Shown piece by piece: positions 18,432 through 28,259 of a stretch of DNA of 29,517 bases. The DNA comes from Acanthaster planci. Lineage: Eukaryota; Echinodermata; Asteroidea; Valvatida; Acanthasteridae. Where the stretch lies: the NCBI RefSeq assembly GCF_001949145.1, contig NW_019091667.1:146899-176415 (forward strand), written 5' to 3'. Position 1 is the stretch's first letter. Each line of letters starts with the position of its first letter. A program made the position numbers and the translations under genes. The notes beneath the pieces are model-generated. The model saw only the letters and a list, made by a program, of their open reading frames with translations. It did not search any database and was not told where the DNA came from.

Positions 18432-20600
18432 ATGATTACTGTGCTAACGGTCCGCTTTGTCCCAGCCCCTTTCTGGGCAGAACCGGCATTAGCCAGTACT
18501 AACAACAATTACGCACAGGGGACTGGGCTGCGGTGTGTGCGGTCAGAATGCTCAGCTCCCCTAGTGCCGCTACCGGGACGACAAGGTCTATTGAGGCAGT
18601 CCACAATAGTGCCTACCAAAGAATACTACGCTCTATCGGCATGGCTCACAAAGACTCACATACATATAAGGTCGGCCCCACGCCACCCATGCCAGCCACA
18701 TCGACCACCTCACGCCACGAGCCACAGCTCTCAAACTCCCTTTCAGTGGGGGCACCTGGGCATAAATCAAACACTACACCTTCCCTGTTGCTCCCCAATT
18801 GACACCCAGGACGGCTCCCATGAATACAATGCCAGGCCATGAAGGCACAACATAGACCGCAATATGGACAACAGATCCTGCTGGCCTGCTATGCATCAGC
18901 CCCCCGTCAACTGAGACTTAGCCCTCACGAGGGCATCTAGGCGCGACATAAAGAGAATCACCACCGGGCCAACACCCCATCATGGTCTGGGACTGTCCTG
19001 GTGAAAGTACTATTAGACTATGGATCCTTACCACATCCCTACTGTAGTCCGCCAAGATGCAGGGGTGTTGACTGAGCTGACATTGTCTCAGTCACCCCCC
19101 TCCCCGCCATGCCTGCATGCAATACACAGAGAGGGGACGAAACCTTACCGTGTACAAGCATTCCACTCACGGAGGCCTGCAGGGAGGTGAGTCCATGCCT
19201 CACCTGCTGACCTAAGCTTCAGCTACATGCCTGAGCCCACTGACATCCGAGTCCTCCTCTGTTGAGTTCAGGCATGAACCAGACAATAGAGCTCCCTGGG
19301 CCAACCCCCTTTGGTCCTGCCCTGGTGAATGCATCATTGGAATGCAGATTTAATGGTGCATTTCCATTGTTATCTTCTGAGACGTCTCCCACTGCTATCG
19401 ACATGCCTCAATCGCTAATCTAGACATCCCCTACGTGCCCAATCCCACTAATATTCCAGTCATTGTCAACGGGGTCCCAGGCATGAATTGGACAAAACTG
19501 CTACCTGGTCAACCATCACTCCTTTGGGCTGTCCTGGTGAATGCACCATTGGAATGCATATCTCCTCAGGCCGCAACCCTGGCATCCAAACCCGCCAGCC
19601 TGCTGCACTGTGGTGATTTCCAGGCCCTGGGTCTTTCATCCTTCAATGTTTTCCTTGGGGATACCCCGGATGAACTCTTATGGGCCTCCCATCACTGCGG
19701 CTCACATTTTATAGCCTCTGCGCAAATATGATCCGTACCTGGACTGTTCTTCCACTGCTTCTGCCCAGCTGGCCTCTTCTGCAGATTTTCCACTAACTCC
19801 TCCATGTGTAAGAGGCACAAATGCTCCACGTCTTCTTTCGCTGGGTAGTTGAGAAGGAAGCTACATTCATCCAAACACCACAACACTTCTTCTGTACACA
19901 ATCCTCAGCTTGGCCATTCTTGCCAGCCACCCATCCAGCCCCATCTGACATCCGGCCTTGCCTGTGAATTTTCCCGCAAAGTCTTCTGTGCATAAAAATC
20001 ATAAACATTCCACGTCTTCTTCTGCCGGGTCATCTTGTAGGAAGTTACATTCATCCAAACATCACACCGCTTCCTCCTCAAATATCATCTCGACTTCCCA
20101 GCTCTAGGTCACTCTCTTTGCTGGTCAGCTGCCTTGATCCGAAGCTTGCACCCCGCATTTTCAGCTCTGGATCCTGGCCCTCTTCTAATCAATTGACTTC
20201 CACATCCACCATTCAGGACTTCCCCCTCCAATGTGGACAGAAATCGGTTGTCAGTGTGGATTCGCATTACCCAATGGACAATCTACCTTCATCTGAACTC
20301 TCACTCAATCTCTCTTGGCATATGCAACAGGGCCCGGTCCAGACTTATCCTGATCCTCATGATGGGTCTTCTGGGGACGAAGGAAAAGTCTCCGTTGTCA
20401 ACTGTGCGCATAGGGAAATTTGTCGTTGTCTACTCCTGAAACATACGTTTCCAGGTTTGGGTCTGCCGTTACAGACAAGATTGGTTCAACTGGGCTAAGT
20501 GTTCCGGCAAGGGCCCTCCTCGACAAGGACAACTTTAACCTCAAGCTTACCCTAACCAAGTTGGATAGAACCTCTTGTTGCAGTTTGCAATAGGTGGCCT
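18432..20600 (+). pseudogene. DIRS copy 3 gag-like region with internal duplications
   Basis: Broken gag-like ORF. 18630-18760 shares the A.HK.SHT…GPTPP.PATSTTSRHEP segment with copies 2 (5697 on) and 4 (28768 on). Downstream, a GPALVNASLEC-like peptide recurs (DNA motif CCTGGTGAATGCA) at about 18997, 19321 and 19533, and more diverged at about 18816. A second duplication of about 184 bp encodes HKCSTSS-like and HKHSTSSSAG-like Ser/His stretches (19770-19910 and 19954-20094). Around 20330-20390 QTYPDPHDGSSGDE resembles the acidic part of copy 1's gag. No start codon can be assigned. Confidence 0.5.
19770..20094 (+). repeat. Tandem duplication of about 184 bp in copy 3 gag
   Basis: CACGTCTTCTTTCGCTGGGT (19827) and CACGTCTTCTTCTGCCGGGT (20011) start matching stretches that continue to TACATTCATCCAAACA in both. 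The two units have diverged by substitutions and small indels, so the duplication is old. Confidence 0.75.
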
Positions 20601-21099
20601 TTTATTCCACCCAAAAAAATCTCCCTTCTCTCCAGACCATACTGCAGTTGCTCTTATGCCACTGGATGAGAATGCCACCTCTGTCTTCGTGCAATTCTCA
20701 CTAATCTCTCACCTCTCTTTGTCTGCTCGCAGAGTTAATGTGCTTATATGAACATCTTGTATGAGGGCAAATAAGCCAAAATTCAGTGCTTCTCCTCTTT
20801 ACAGAAAGACTCATCTGGGGGACAACTCCATAGGGACGATGGAATCGTAGGCTAATTACATGAAGCTAACTCACTCGTTCACCCTGTACACGATCCACGC
20901 ATATAACACAGAGGGCACTGTATGGTGACTGCTTACCACTTTATGTAAGGTTCTAAAAACACGTTGGTCAGATGGGTTCTTGCAACTGTACTTTTGGATT
21001 TACAAGTGCTCCTCTGTCCGACCAAATTCTTCACCTAACTCCAATCTCTCCTACAAGATCGAATGGGCAGGCATTGGGGAAAAAACAGAAAAAAAAAGA

Positions 21100-21400
21100 G
21101 GTCCACATGGGGGCATCCTGAACTCTCCAGGGTGTCTCAACCCCTGTTGACTCTATCCTGGCTATCGTTGACGGATCTGAAAATTGTTTACTTTCACACC
21201 TTCAGTCCATCTACAGTTTTACAGGTTCATCTGATTCATCTGCACTGGAAGAACTTTCAGGATTTACTTGCCTTTCAATCACTCAACATTCCAAGGGGGG
21301 CTTCAACTGAATGGTGGAAGTTGTGGCCACCTATCTATGCCAGTTCGCCATTCCGATATTCGAATATTTCAATGGCTAACTGGGCATAGACAGTTATCCT
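21100..21400 (+). pseudogene. DIRS copy 3 reverse transcriptase remnant
   Basis: The frame 21063-21389 gives LSWLSLTDLKIVYFHTFSPS, then VHLIHLHWKNFQDLLAFQSL followed by NIP. This follows the DIRS RT pattern S.DLkDAYfHi…lrF.w.g..yqf..LPFGL.iaP with several substitutions. The catalytic Asp of DLKDAY is altered (DLKIVY). No active-site DD motif is recognised downstream. Confidence 0.55.
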
Positions 21401-22030
21401 GACATGACTGCAGTTGACTCTAGCCTTACTCACGAGCTTGCCGTCTGCTGTTCTTCATCACTCAGGAATATTGAGATCTGTCCCTACTCATGACCTGATT
21501 TATCTGGATGTGGTGCCCCAACCCCTCTCGGGCTCTGGCACACAAACACAAACTCCTCTGTGGCTTGATGATGAGTCCAGTGGACCAGGTACATGTACCT
21601 CTTTACTGCTTTCCTATTGAGGCCCCTCCGGCCCACTTACTGGTGTTCTTCTCTCCAAATTATGACCTGATAAATCTCCCAGTTTTCACAATGGAAATCA
21701 TCTGGTCACAACTTTGCTGGCAGCTGATACGAAATCAGCTTGTTTACAATCTCTCTCTCTCCCAAAGATGGATCCTTAGGTGATGACTTTCTACCAACCC
21801 ATCCAGATTTACATGGGGTATATCCCCTCCTGACCTTGCAGGTCTCAGTTGTTGGGAAGTCTCTTCAACATCCGGATATCCAGATTACATCCAGCATGAT
21901 GCATCCCTGCAGCACAACTGCTAGAACAAATCTGTCCTGTTCGATCAGACAGTTGTCCACTTGGACGTCGGGCTCTGGGATTTAACTGAAGGCAACCTGT
22001 ATCCCGACTGCCAACGTTACAACTCTCTTG
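21400..22030. other. Unresolved RT/RNase H interval of copy 3
   Basis: By position this should hold the end of RT and the RNase H core, but I cannot match any block with confidence. Confidence 0.4.
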
Positions 22031-22320
22031 CAGATGTGTGCTTTCAGGGAAAGATTATCCCAACAGAGCAGATTCTGCATCACAGTAGGGCCAATTTAAT
22101 CTTCAAGATTTTCAACATATTGTCTTTGTCCATGACAGAGAATGTTTGGCCCTCTGAGGCTTTCTATCAGGTTCCCTCAACTACAAGCCTGGGGGCAGTC
22201 ATCCTCAGTTTCAGTTGGGAAGGATTATTTGCCGTGGCGCCTACCCTTTGGTCCATCAGCTCTGTCTGAATCACTTGAGAGTGTTACTATGGTCTTTTCT
22301 GCTCCGTCCTTGCTTAACTA
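22030..22320 (+). pseudogene. DIRS copy 3 RNase H tail remnant
   Basis: Frames 21961-22269 and 22142-22441 together give GKIIPTEQILHHSRANLIFK, RFPQLQAWGQ, FSWEGLFAVAP and ESVTMVFSAPSLLN. These line up block by block with copy 2's tail (GTIRPTGWILHPSVV…, RFPHPWAW, FDWSVLLAYAFPS). At least one frame change separates them. Confidence 0.65.
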
Positions 22321-22339
22321 TGTTGCTAGAATAAGTCTA

Positions 22340-23150
22340 CACCAACACATAGCAGCTTTCTACATTATGGTGCACCGGTCATCTTGCATCTCCAACCGAG
22401 ACGCCTACAACTGCAGTAGCCGACTTCCTTCTTGTCCCTAATTACTCAGAACCACAGTTAGCATTTGTACGCAACTACCGTTTTGTCATCAGGGCTATAA
22501 ACACTATGGTTGTCTCTGATGGCTCCACCCCCTCGAAAACACTGCCCTCAGGTATCTTCTCTTAGCATATTTATTACCCATTCCCCTCTGAGACAACTCA
22601 TTTATTGGTTTGGACTGTTTTGTGTCCTTGAGCTCTTCAAAGGTCTTCTCTCCAGGCCTATCATCGAGACCTCATCATCACTCACCTCTTGGAAGCTGGC
22701 TTTCTACTTCTAGTAATTCTTCCTTCTGAGACAGTGAGTTACTGATAATATCCATCACGGATGATCTCATCAAAACACCACAGTGTCTATTTCATCCTAG
22801 CCCTAGACTTGCGCACAATTCGAATTTGCACCACCAAAATTTCAACATCATAGAGTAGTCTAGTAGCAAACATTGCCATCCTGTTCAAATCGTCTTAATG
22901 GTATCTGGCTAGGACTCAAAGCTGAGACGTACTCTCCCTCTTCTTCCGCCATTACCCAAATAAACCTCATCGAAACCTTCCCAAACCCAGTCGCCCTATC
23001 ACAGCTCCTGATGTTAGAGTGCTATCTACCTTGCCGACATCCTTTGCCAGTGTCTTTCTGAAGATATCTGTAGTGCTTCATGTTGGAAACACTATCATCA
23101 TTCACCTCATGTTACCTGAATAAGGTTTTGCGACAAGTTCTTTAATGGCA
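22340..23150 (+). pseudogene. DIRS copy 3 tyrosine recombinase remnant
   Basis: 22470-22560 gives YRFVIRAINTMVVSDGSTPS, which parallels YYRSAIVAIHDGFPDGST of copy 1. 22600-22740 matches the PFEPLRD…LAFLLAV region with the catalytic Arg unrecognisable. At about 23070-23140 the end block CWK-like…SFTSCYLNKVLRQ contains the Tyr position of TTCYLTDV in copy 1. Function is lost. Confidence 0.6.
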
Positions 23151-23330
23151 AAACAATACTGGCCTCTTCATCGAAACCATGAGGACCCATACTGGGGGAG
23201 CCACCTCCAGCTCTACCTAATGTCCTCCTTTCATTGGTAGGTCCTCATCATTCCATACAGTTTGCTCACTGTCAGTGTATCTTCGCCTACCCTTTTCCAG
23301 AGTACAGTGCTGCTCTGCAAAGATAGTGAT

Positions 23331-23410
23331 GTTTGGGTAGGATAAGCGCAGTGGACTTCTGCCCTGCAGCAGTATGGAACAAGTCTGCTGGTGATTACCT
23401 AACCCAAACA
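23331..23410. repeat. DIRS copy 3 internal complementary region, diverged
   Basis: GTTTGGGTAGG (23331-23341) and ACCTAACCCAAAC (23397-23409) form an inverted pair differing by an indel. The spacer is 55 bp, as in copy 1. The flank beyond it (CCCTCCCGTCCTCCCCACT) matches copy 1's CCCTCCCATCCTTCCCCACT. Confidence 0.75.
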
Positions 23411-23454
23411 GCTGATGCCCTCCCGTCCTCCCCACTCTGGCCCGGACCTTGCGC

Positions 23455-23575
23455 TCCAAAGAAGGACGAACATGGCGGCGGCACTGTGGTCCATTGTTGT
23501 AATGGAGGGTGCACTACAGTTGATCAAGTTTTGCAGTTTACACCAGTGTGCAGGCGACTATAACAAGCTCATCAT
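23455..23575 (+). repeat. DIRS copy 3 right inverted terminal repeat
   Basis: GAAGGACGAACATGGCGGCGG, GGTGCACTACAGTTGATCAAG in two parts, then a degenerate end around GGCGACTATAAC. It is the inverted partner of 17926-18050. The exact outer boundary is uncertain by about 20 bp. Confidence 0.8.
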
Positions 23576-24363
23576 AACACAGGTCAGTGCACACACAGGC
23601 TGTTTCGTCACAACAATATTCATGAGAGTATGTGATTTGCAAGATGTGTGCTGACTATGTATCCGTCAAAAAGAATCCAATTAAAGCAGCACTAATCCCC
23701 TGATTTATGTAGTTCTGGGCTCTGAAGTAGTTTCATTTTTGACCTAAAGATGATTGGATAAATTTTGTTGTGGCCATCATAGGGTGTTAATTAGCTCTTG
23801 CAGGGATGGTGTGTTGACACTCTAGCATTTTCTGCACATGAATTATTTGCTTTTATTTCTTTTAGTGAATTTAGCATTCAGAATCTTCATTTTTAACTTT
23901 GATAACTTTTTCATTTCCTCTATATATCCTGTTTACCATTTCTTAGACACATTACTCACTGCATTTTCCTTGTAAGAGTACACCCACACAGTGTCTTGTA
24001 CAGTGTATATTGCTTCCGCCTATTTGACCTTGTTAGCCCAGAGACTGTGGCACACTTCAGCATGCTTCATTTAAGTTCGTACTATCATCCACCAACGACT
24101 TTGTTTTAAGGTGAAATTATACATTCACAGTCATTGTTCTAAGAATCCAGCTAAGACATGTGACTTTAACTACATCCTGTTTCTAACTGTATATAAGTCC
24201 TGCATCACTGTACAGCTCCTCAGTATCCAGTATCAGTATCCAGATCCAGTATTAGTATAATACTCTGCTTTTCATTCTCCAGTTCAAGATCGTGACCTTC
24301 TCGGTCGTTCTTGCGAATAAAGTTGGTAACAACGCTGAATCAATACTGGCTCTCATGATGACC
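23576..24363. other. Spacer with a candidate solo LTR
   Basis: No coding segment recognised up to 24045. From 24046 a candidate solo LTR is listed separately. Confidence 0.4.
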
Positions 24364-24371
24364 CTATAACA
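24046..24371 (+). repeat. Candidate solo LTR
   Basis: The stretch begins TGTGGCACAC and contains TATATAAG (24190) followed at about 35 bp by short CAGTATCC-type repeats. It then has an AATAAA signal (24316-24321) and a possible TG…CA end at 24371 (CTATAACA). This order (TG, TATA, AATAAA, CA) is what a Gypsy-type LTR shows. I find no 5-bp target duplication and no second copy in the window, so boundaries and identity are uncertain. Confidence 0.3.
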
Positions 24372-26076
24372 CTATTGGATGGCCATCGTATGTCTGGCTG
24401 TCCCAGGAGTTGACTTTCTCCATGGCTTGTTCAAACAGCTTTGCTTCTTTGTCTTCCTTCCTTCTTTCTTCCTGTGTGAGGTCAGATTGAGATGAAGGTG
24501 GTTGTGTTTTTCCTTCTAGGGTGGACCTCAAACGAACTGAAGTGAGCATTCTACTTAGAGGGGCCCAGCTTTGTTCAATTGGGTACAATGCCAAATTTTT
24601 CGGTGTTTTTCGTGCAGAGGAAGTCCAAGTCTAGTCCCCGATGACCTCAAGAACCACTCCCATCTGACCCTTGTCTGTGAAGTCACGGAGAAGAGGAATC
24701 AAGTTGTTCGTGTGCTCCTGAATGGTCATTTTATAGAACTTTTGTGACCGATTTACGATGTAGATGGTCCCAGTTCTTGTGGTATGTACATGTAGATGAA
24801 TTCAGCCAAATTCATCCGGCACGTGCGACAGGATGTCATATTTCGTCAAGAGGAGCATGTATCCACAGGGCGTGATCAAGTACCCTGATCCTTGAGGAAA
24901 GTTGTGATCCGGGTGGTTTGGGGCATCATGGAGCATGTGGTACCTTCAATCCGATGAAAACAGCTGACTGCCATTCCTACTACGTGTAGTTTGTTCATAC
25001 CGTTGCACAAGAAAACTGCGACTTCGTTTTGCAGCACATTTGAGTCTGTATTTTACTTCCGCACTGCAGTAATGGCTGTCTACATGGTGAGCTCTTTTGT
25101 CATTCTTGGCGGGCACTTTTGCTTGAATTAATCCCTTTTAGTCTTTACTGGAAGCTCAGCCTTTAGTCTGGCGCACGTAGATCTGCTAATGGAAAGATTT
25201 GGCACTTTATTTTCTAGTTTTTGCTTGAGGAATGCCAACAACATTCCTCATGCGCGTCTGACACTGCTTTGTTGTCTGGAATCCGCTGTGTAACTCTGCT
25301 GTGTTATAAAGTCCATTGCAGTTTCGACAAGTTGAGGAAATTTCTTGTGAAGTGGCATTGGCCCTGCACCCTCTTGGTGGCTGTCCTTGTCAGCCCTGGG
25401 ACGCTTGAGTCTCCAGATTGGTGATGACACCTACATGTATGAAACACAAGAAAAGTGACACATTTATGTTTTTGTTTAGGAATGATAATGGCATGACAGC
25501 TTCAATGACAGGCGTGAAAAATTTGGAGGCCATTCCAGTTAGACAAAAATGAGACTGACCCAAAATTGTACATTGATTTTGGTTGCATAAATGGAGTCAG
25601 TTACATTCATGCATGTACCCTAGTATTAGTAATTTTATACAATAAAGAATAAATATCATTTATTTAGTCTGCAGCCATTTTCTTTCTCATTCTTTGGGCC
25701 CTCTTACCATTTTTACGGTTTTTTGTTATCTGTATGAGTATCATCAAGTGCAAAGGCAGCACTTTCTAAGATTACTTTCATCTGTACATGCACAAAGTAA
25801 ACGATTAAATACCAACATTGGTGAGGTGTTCATTTTGCTCACATTGTTTTCTTTTCTAATTAATTAAGTTTTCTTATTAGTTTAATTCCTTTAGTTTCCT
25901 TTCCTCTAAAAGCAACGATTTTTAGTTTTATCTTTTTAGTTTTCTTTTCTTACCTGTATGGGTGTACACTCGTAGTGATTCACCGTGTCACTCCCGTCAT
26001 GTAGCCATGCGTCGTTGGAGCAGTCATCAAGTGATAGATCGAGCCAAGAATCAATAAAGCTGTTACTATCATACAT
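24364..26076 (-). pseudogene. Decayed two-exon gene with a transposase-like motif
   Basis: Exon 1 is 26076-25954: Met start, 41 codons, acidic (MYDSNSFIDSWLDLSLDD…, ending CTPIQ). A consensus donor (CAG|GTAAGAAAA) follows. The intron is 523 bp, with an acceptor TTTCATACATGTAG (25431-25432). Exon 2 starts at 25430 in the same phase: VSSPIWRLKRPRADKD, then FPQLVETAMDFITQQSYTAD, a TGA, VPNLSISRSTCARL, then after a frame change AKVPAKNDKRAHHVDSHYCS. A second frame change leads to HMLHDAPNHPDHNFPQGSGY, VNRSQKFYKMTIQEHTNNLI, and YPIEQSWAPLSRMLTSVRL, ending TAG at 24364. YPIEQSW resembles the NPIE..W block of DDE transposases. It has at least three stops and two frame changes. Its reach and coherence are clear; identity is inferred. 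I cannot name the family. Confidence 0.6.
25431..25953 (-). other. Intron of the decayed gene
   Basis: Canonical GT-AG intron on the minus strand, phase 0, joining exon 1 and exon 2 in the same frame. T/A-rich in part, with a pyrimidine-rich tract before the acceptor. The plus strand shows no coding sequence. Confidence 0.6.
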
Positions 26077-27208
26077 TGCTTAACTTCAAATCAGGATAAC
26101 ATTAAGACAGAATACTGTTGATTTGTGTGATTTGTAACGAATACAACTTTGATCATGTAGCGTCTGGAGGGCATCTGAAAGTTGTCAAGCCTCTTTAGCT
26201 GTTGCATTCTGGAAATTGCCACACTCAAAACAAACAATTCAAAGCGGCTCATTTGATATACAGCGGGGTACATGCACACCATTTAGACGTGTTCAACCAT
26301 GGGAATATTCACTGATGCCTAGGGTGGCCACCACTCCCTCCTTCAGTCATTGTTTGTCAATTAACTTTCACTCGACCAAGATTGGTATCATATGATGCAC
26401 TCCAAATTTCTGAAGAGCAAGTACTTTCTCTATCTCTTCAACACATGGTCCGTACCTATTTTGATTTGCGCGAAGGAGTTCCATTTTGAAGTGAAGTTGC
26501 TGGTGCATGCAAATGATGGAAAAGGTGAGTTTAATTACTATGTTCTTTACAATGTATTCAGATGTCTTCAAATTTGAGGTTAATTTGCAATACGATTATA
26601 TAACGATGTACATATATTAAGACCTACAAGCCACTCAGTTTCAACCTGTTGGTCTTTATCATTCAAAGTCCATTTTTTTCTTGCTCGACTGAAAAAGGAA
26701 GAAGGATTCCTAAAAAATGTGCATGAGAAGGAGACGTTCATCTTCAAATGTCTGTTTCACAAAGATTTCCTAAATTCATTTGCACCGTCTGTTTTACAGT
26801 ATTGCAAACCCCCTTGATTCTTTAAAAGTGCAAACAAGGAGAATGCTTCCCTGCATTTTGTCTTACGTCTCATTTTAGGAACCACCATTCCAGCCCGGCA
26901 AAATGTACTGAAGGACTTGTGAAAGTTTATTTTTTTATTAACTGGTTTGTGTGCTACTTTATATACGTCAGGCTTTTCATGTGTAGTGGAGCCATTTTTA
27001 TCCTATCTGTGGCATACCTCTCCATCTATGGTCACACTACCCCATGCATGACAATTGCATACAACTTATCAAATCATGATTTTGATGATAAACTAAACAC
27101 TGTGAGTTTTTGGAAATTATGCGAAGTAAATAAGTCAGTCACAATTCAGAAGAGTGCGGCATCCTTCGGTTAAGATCCGGTTAAAAAGTAACAAGTCTAC
27201 TGCATGCA
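26077..27208. other. Intergenic spacer
   Basis: Upstream region of the decayed gene and left flank of DIRS copy 4. A minus-strand stretch at 26380-26540 (LLRANQNRYGPCVEEIEKVL) looks protein-like but is short and not identified. A strong donor-like AAAAG|GTGAGT at 26525 on the plus strand has no convincing exon. Nothing else recognised. Confidence 0.4.
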
Positions 27209-27345
27209 ACCTATGCAGATTACCAGTACATATGCATTATTTCCTAGTCCATACTTCCATTCAATTAAAATTCTTGATCACCAGCAGTGCGCCCTCACTC
27301 ACTCGACTCCCGTGAAGGCGGCCACATAGTTCTTCCTCTTTTTCT
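27209..27345 (-). repeat. DIRS copy 4 left inverted terminal repeat
   Basis: The plus strand reads CCTATGCAGATTACCAGTAC, then TTGATCACCAGCAGTGCGCC, then GCGGCCACATAGTTCTTCC. Compare the reverse complement of copy 1's right ITR: CTGATCAACCGTAGTGGGCC, then GGCCATCATGTTCGTCC. Same order and spacing. Confidence 0.72.
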
Positions 27346-27726
27346 TAGCACCATTACTATTAGACGTGTTAAAGTCTGGCACTGAAATTTGAGAGTTTTT
27401 TCCTTCGGTACTTGTGTTTCCAGTGTCATTTCTTGATCACCTTGTTTGTTTTTTCATTCTCGTTCTTGTGAATGGAAAGACGGTTCCTTTTTCCCTATAT
27501 TTTGCCATTCTTTTTCAGTTTTGCGCAGGGTGGCACACTGATTTTTGTTTCTACCTGGTTTTCATATCTCCTTTCCAGACTTCGCCTTGGGGGCGCTGTT
27601 TGTTTCTTGTTATATTTCTTGATTCAGAATAAAATAAAATTCGTTTGTCTTTTTATTCTGCTTGTTATATTTCTTGTCTGTATATACCTTATTTAGCTTC
27701 TTAATGTGATGCATGTGTTTGAATAG
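27345..27726. other. T-rich DIRS leader of copy 4
   Basis: Non-coding and T-rich (hydrophobic open frames here are composition artefacts). Its first bases (TTTCTTAGCACCATTACTATTAGAC in part) match the corresponding position in copy 3. Nothing else found. Confidence 0.5.
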
Positions 27727-27858
27727 TAATGGCCCAACACTGTATGGCTCTGGCCGTGGAGCTGGGCTTGGGGGCTGCCCCGCTCCTTTGCGGTGCAGGT
27801 TGCATTATCCGAGATTAACGGCTGTGATGGTGAGAGACTCAGTGGAGTAAATGGGCTG
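27727..27858 (+). other. DIRS 5' leader block (copy 4)
   Basis: Homologous to 4684-4806 of copy 2, directly upstream of the tandem repeats. Probably promoter or untranslated leader. Confidence 0.6.
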
Positions 27859-28235
27859 GGGTTGAGCGAGCAGTGCCACAACACTACCTCGGACCCTTAT
27901 CTACATTGATCAGGTTGAGTGAGCAGGTGCTGCAACACAACCCTTGATCACTGATTACTAATCAATACACCTACCGACCGGGCTGAGCATGCTGAGCTGC
28001 AACACTACCCTTGGTCTTGACGCCCACTCAGCATATGTACAGATTGGGTTGAACGTGTAACTACTGCAACACTACCCTTGATCTTTGAAGGCCACTCCAT
28101 ATACATGTACAGACTGATCAGGTTGAGCGTGCTGTGCTGCAACACTGTCGTTGATCACTGGCGTCCACTCTGCATAATCTACGGATAGGGTTGAGTGTGC
28201 CGTGCTACAACACTACCCTTGATCATGGTTGACCA
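27859..28235 (+). repeat. Six tandem repeats of about 68 bp in the DIRS leader (copy 4)
   Basis: Units start at about 27859, 27911, 27980, 28046, 28120 and 28188 (spacing 52, 69, 66, 74, 68). Core TGCAACACTACCCTTGATC recurs with one to five changes per unit. Each unit opens GGTTGAGCG-like and most end GCCCACTC…CATATGTACAGA-like. Copy 2 has four such units. Confidence 0.85.
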
Positions 28236-28259
28236 GAGCATGGCAAGCTGTTCCTCTTT

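Larger units (their letters stand above)
17926..23575 (+). mobile_element. DIRS-type retrotransposon copy 3, full span, heavily degenerate
   Basis: Bounded by a left ITR (17926-18050) and right ITR (23455-23575) that are reverse complements of each other. Inside, in order: T-rich leader (18050-18430), gag-like region with internal duplications (18432-20600), RT remnants (about 21100-21400), unassigned RT/RNase H interval (21400-22030), RNase H tail (22030-22320), YR remnants (22340-23150) and ICR (23331-23410). Frames change every 100-200 bases, so this is the oldest-looking copy. The 68-bp tandem repeats of copies 2 and 4 are absent. Confidence 0.75.

Noticed and set aside
25221-25424. Plus-strand open frame of 67 codons
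   Set aside because: It is antisense to exon 2 of the decayed minus-strand gene, which has better coding evidence.
26392-26577. Exon ending at the AAAAG|GTGAGT donor
   Set aside because: No acceptor with a continuing open frame or neighbouring exon was found; the minus-strand reading of the same stretch looks equally protein-like.
27414-27696. Hydrophobic open frames resembling membrane proteins
   Set aside because: The region is T-rich, which gives Phe/Leu/Val-rich translations by composition alone; it lies between the left ITR and leader of DIRS copy 4.
27859-28235. CRISPR-like or satellite array
   Set aside because: Units are contiguous with no conserved repeat/unique spacer pattern, number only six, and sit at the same place in two DIRS copies; this is an element-internal tandem repeat.
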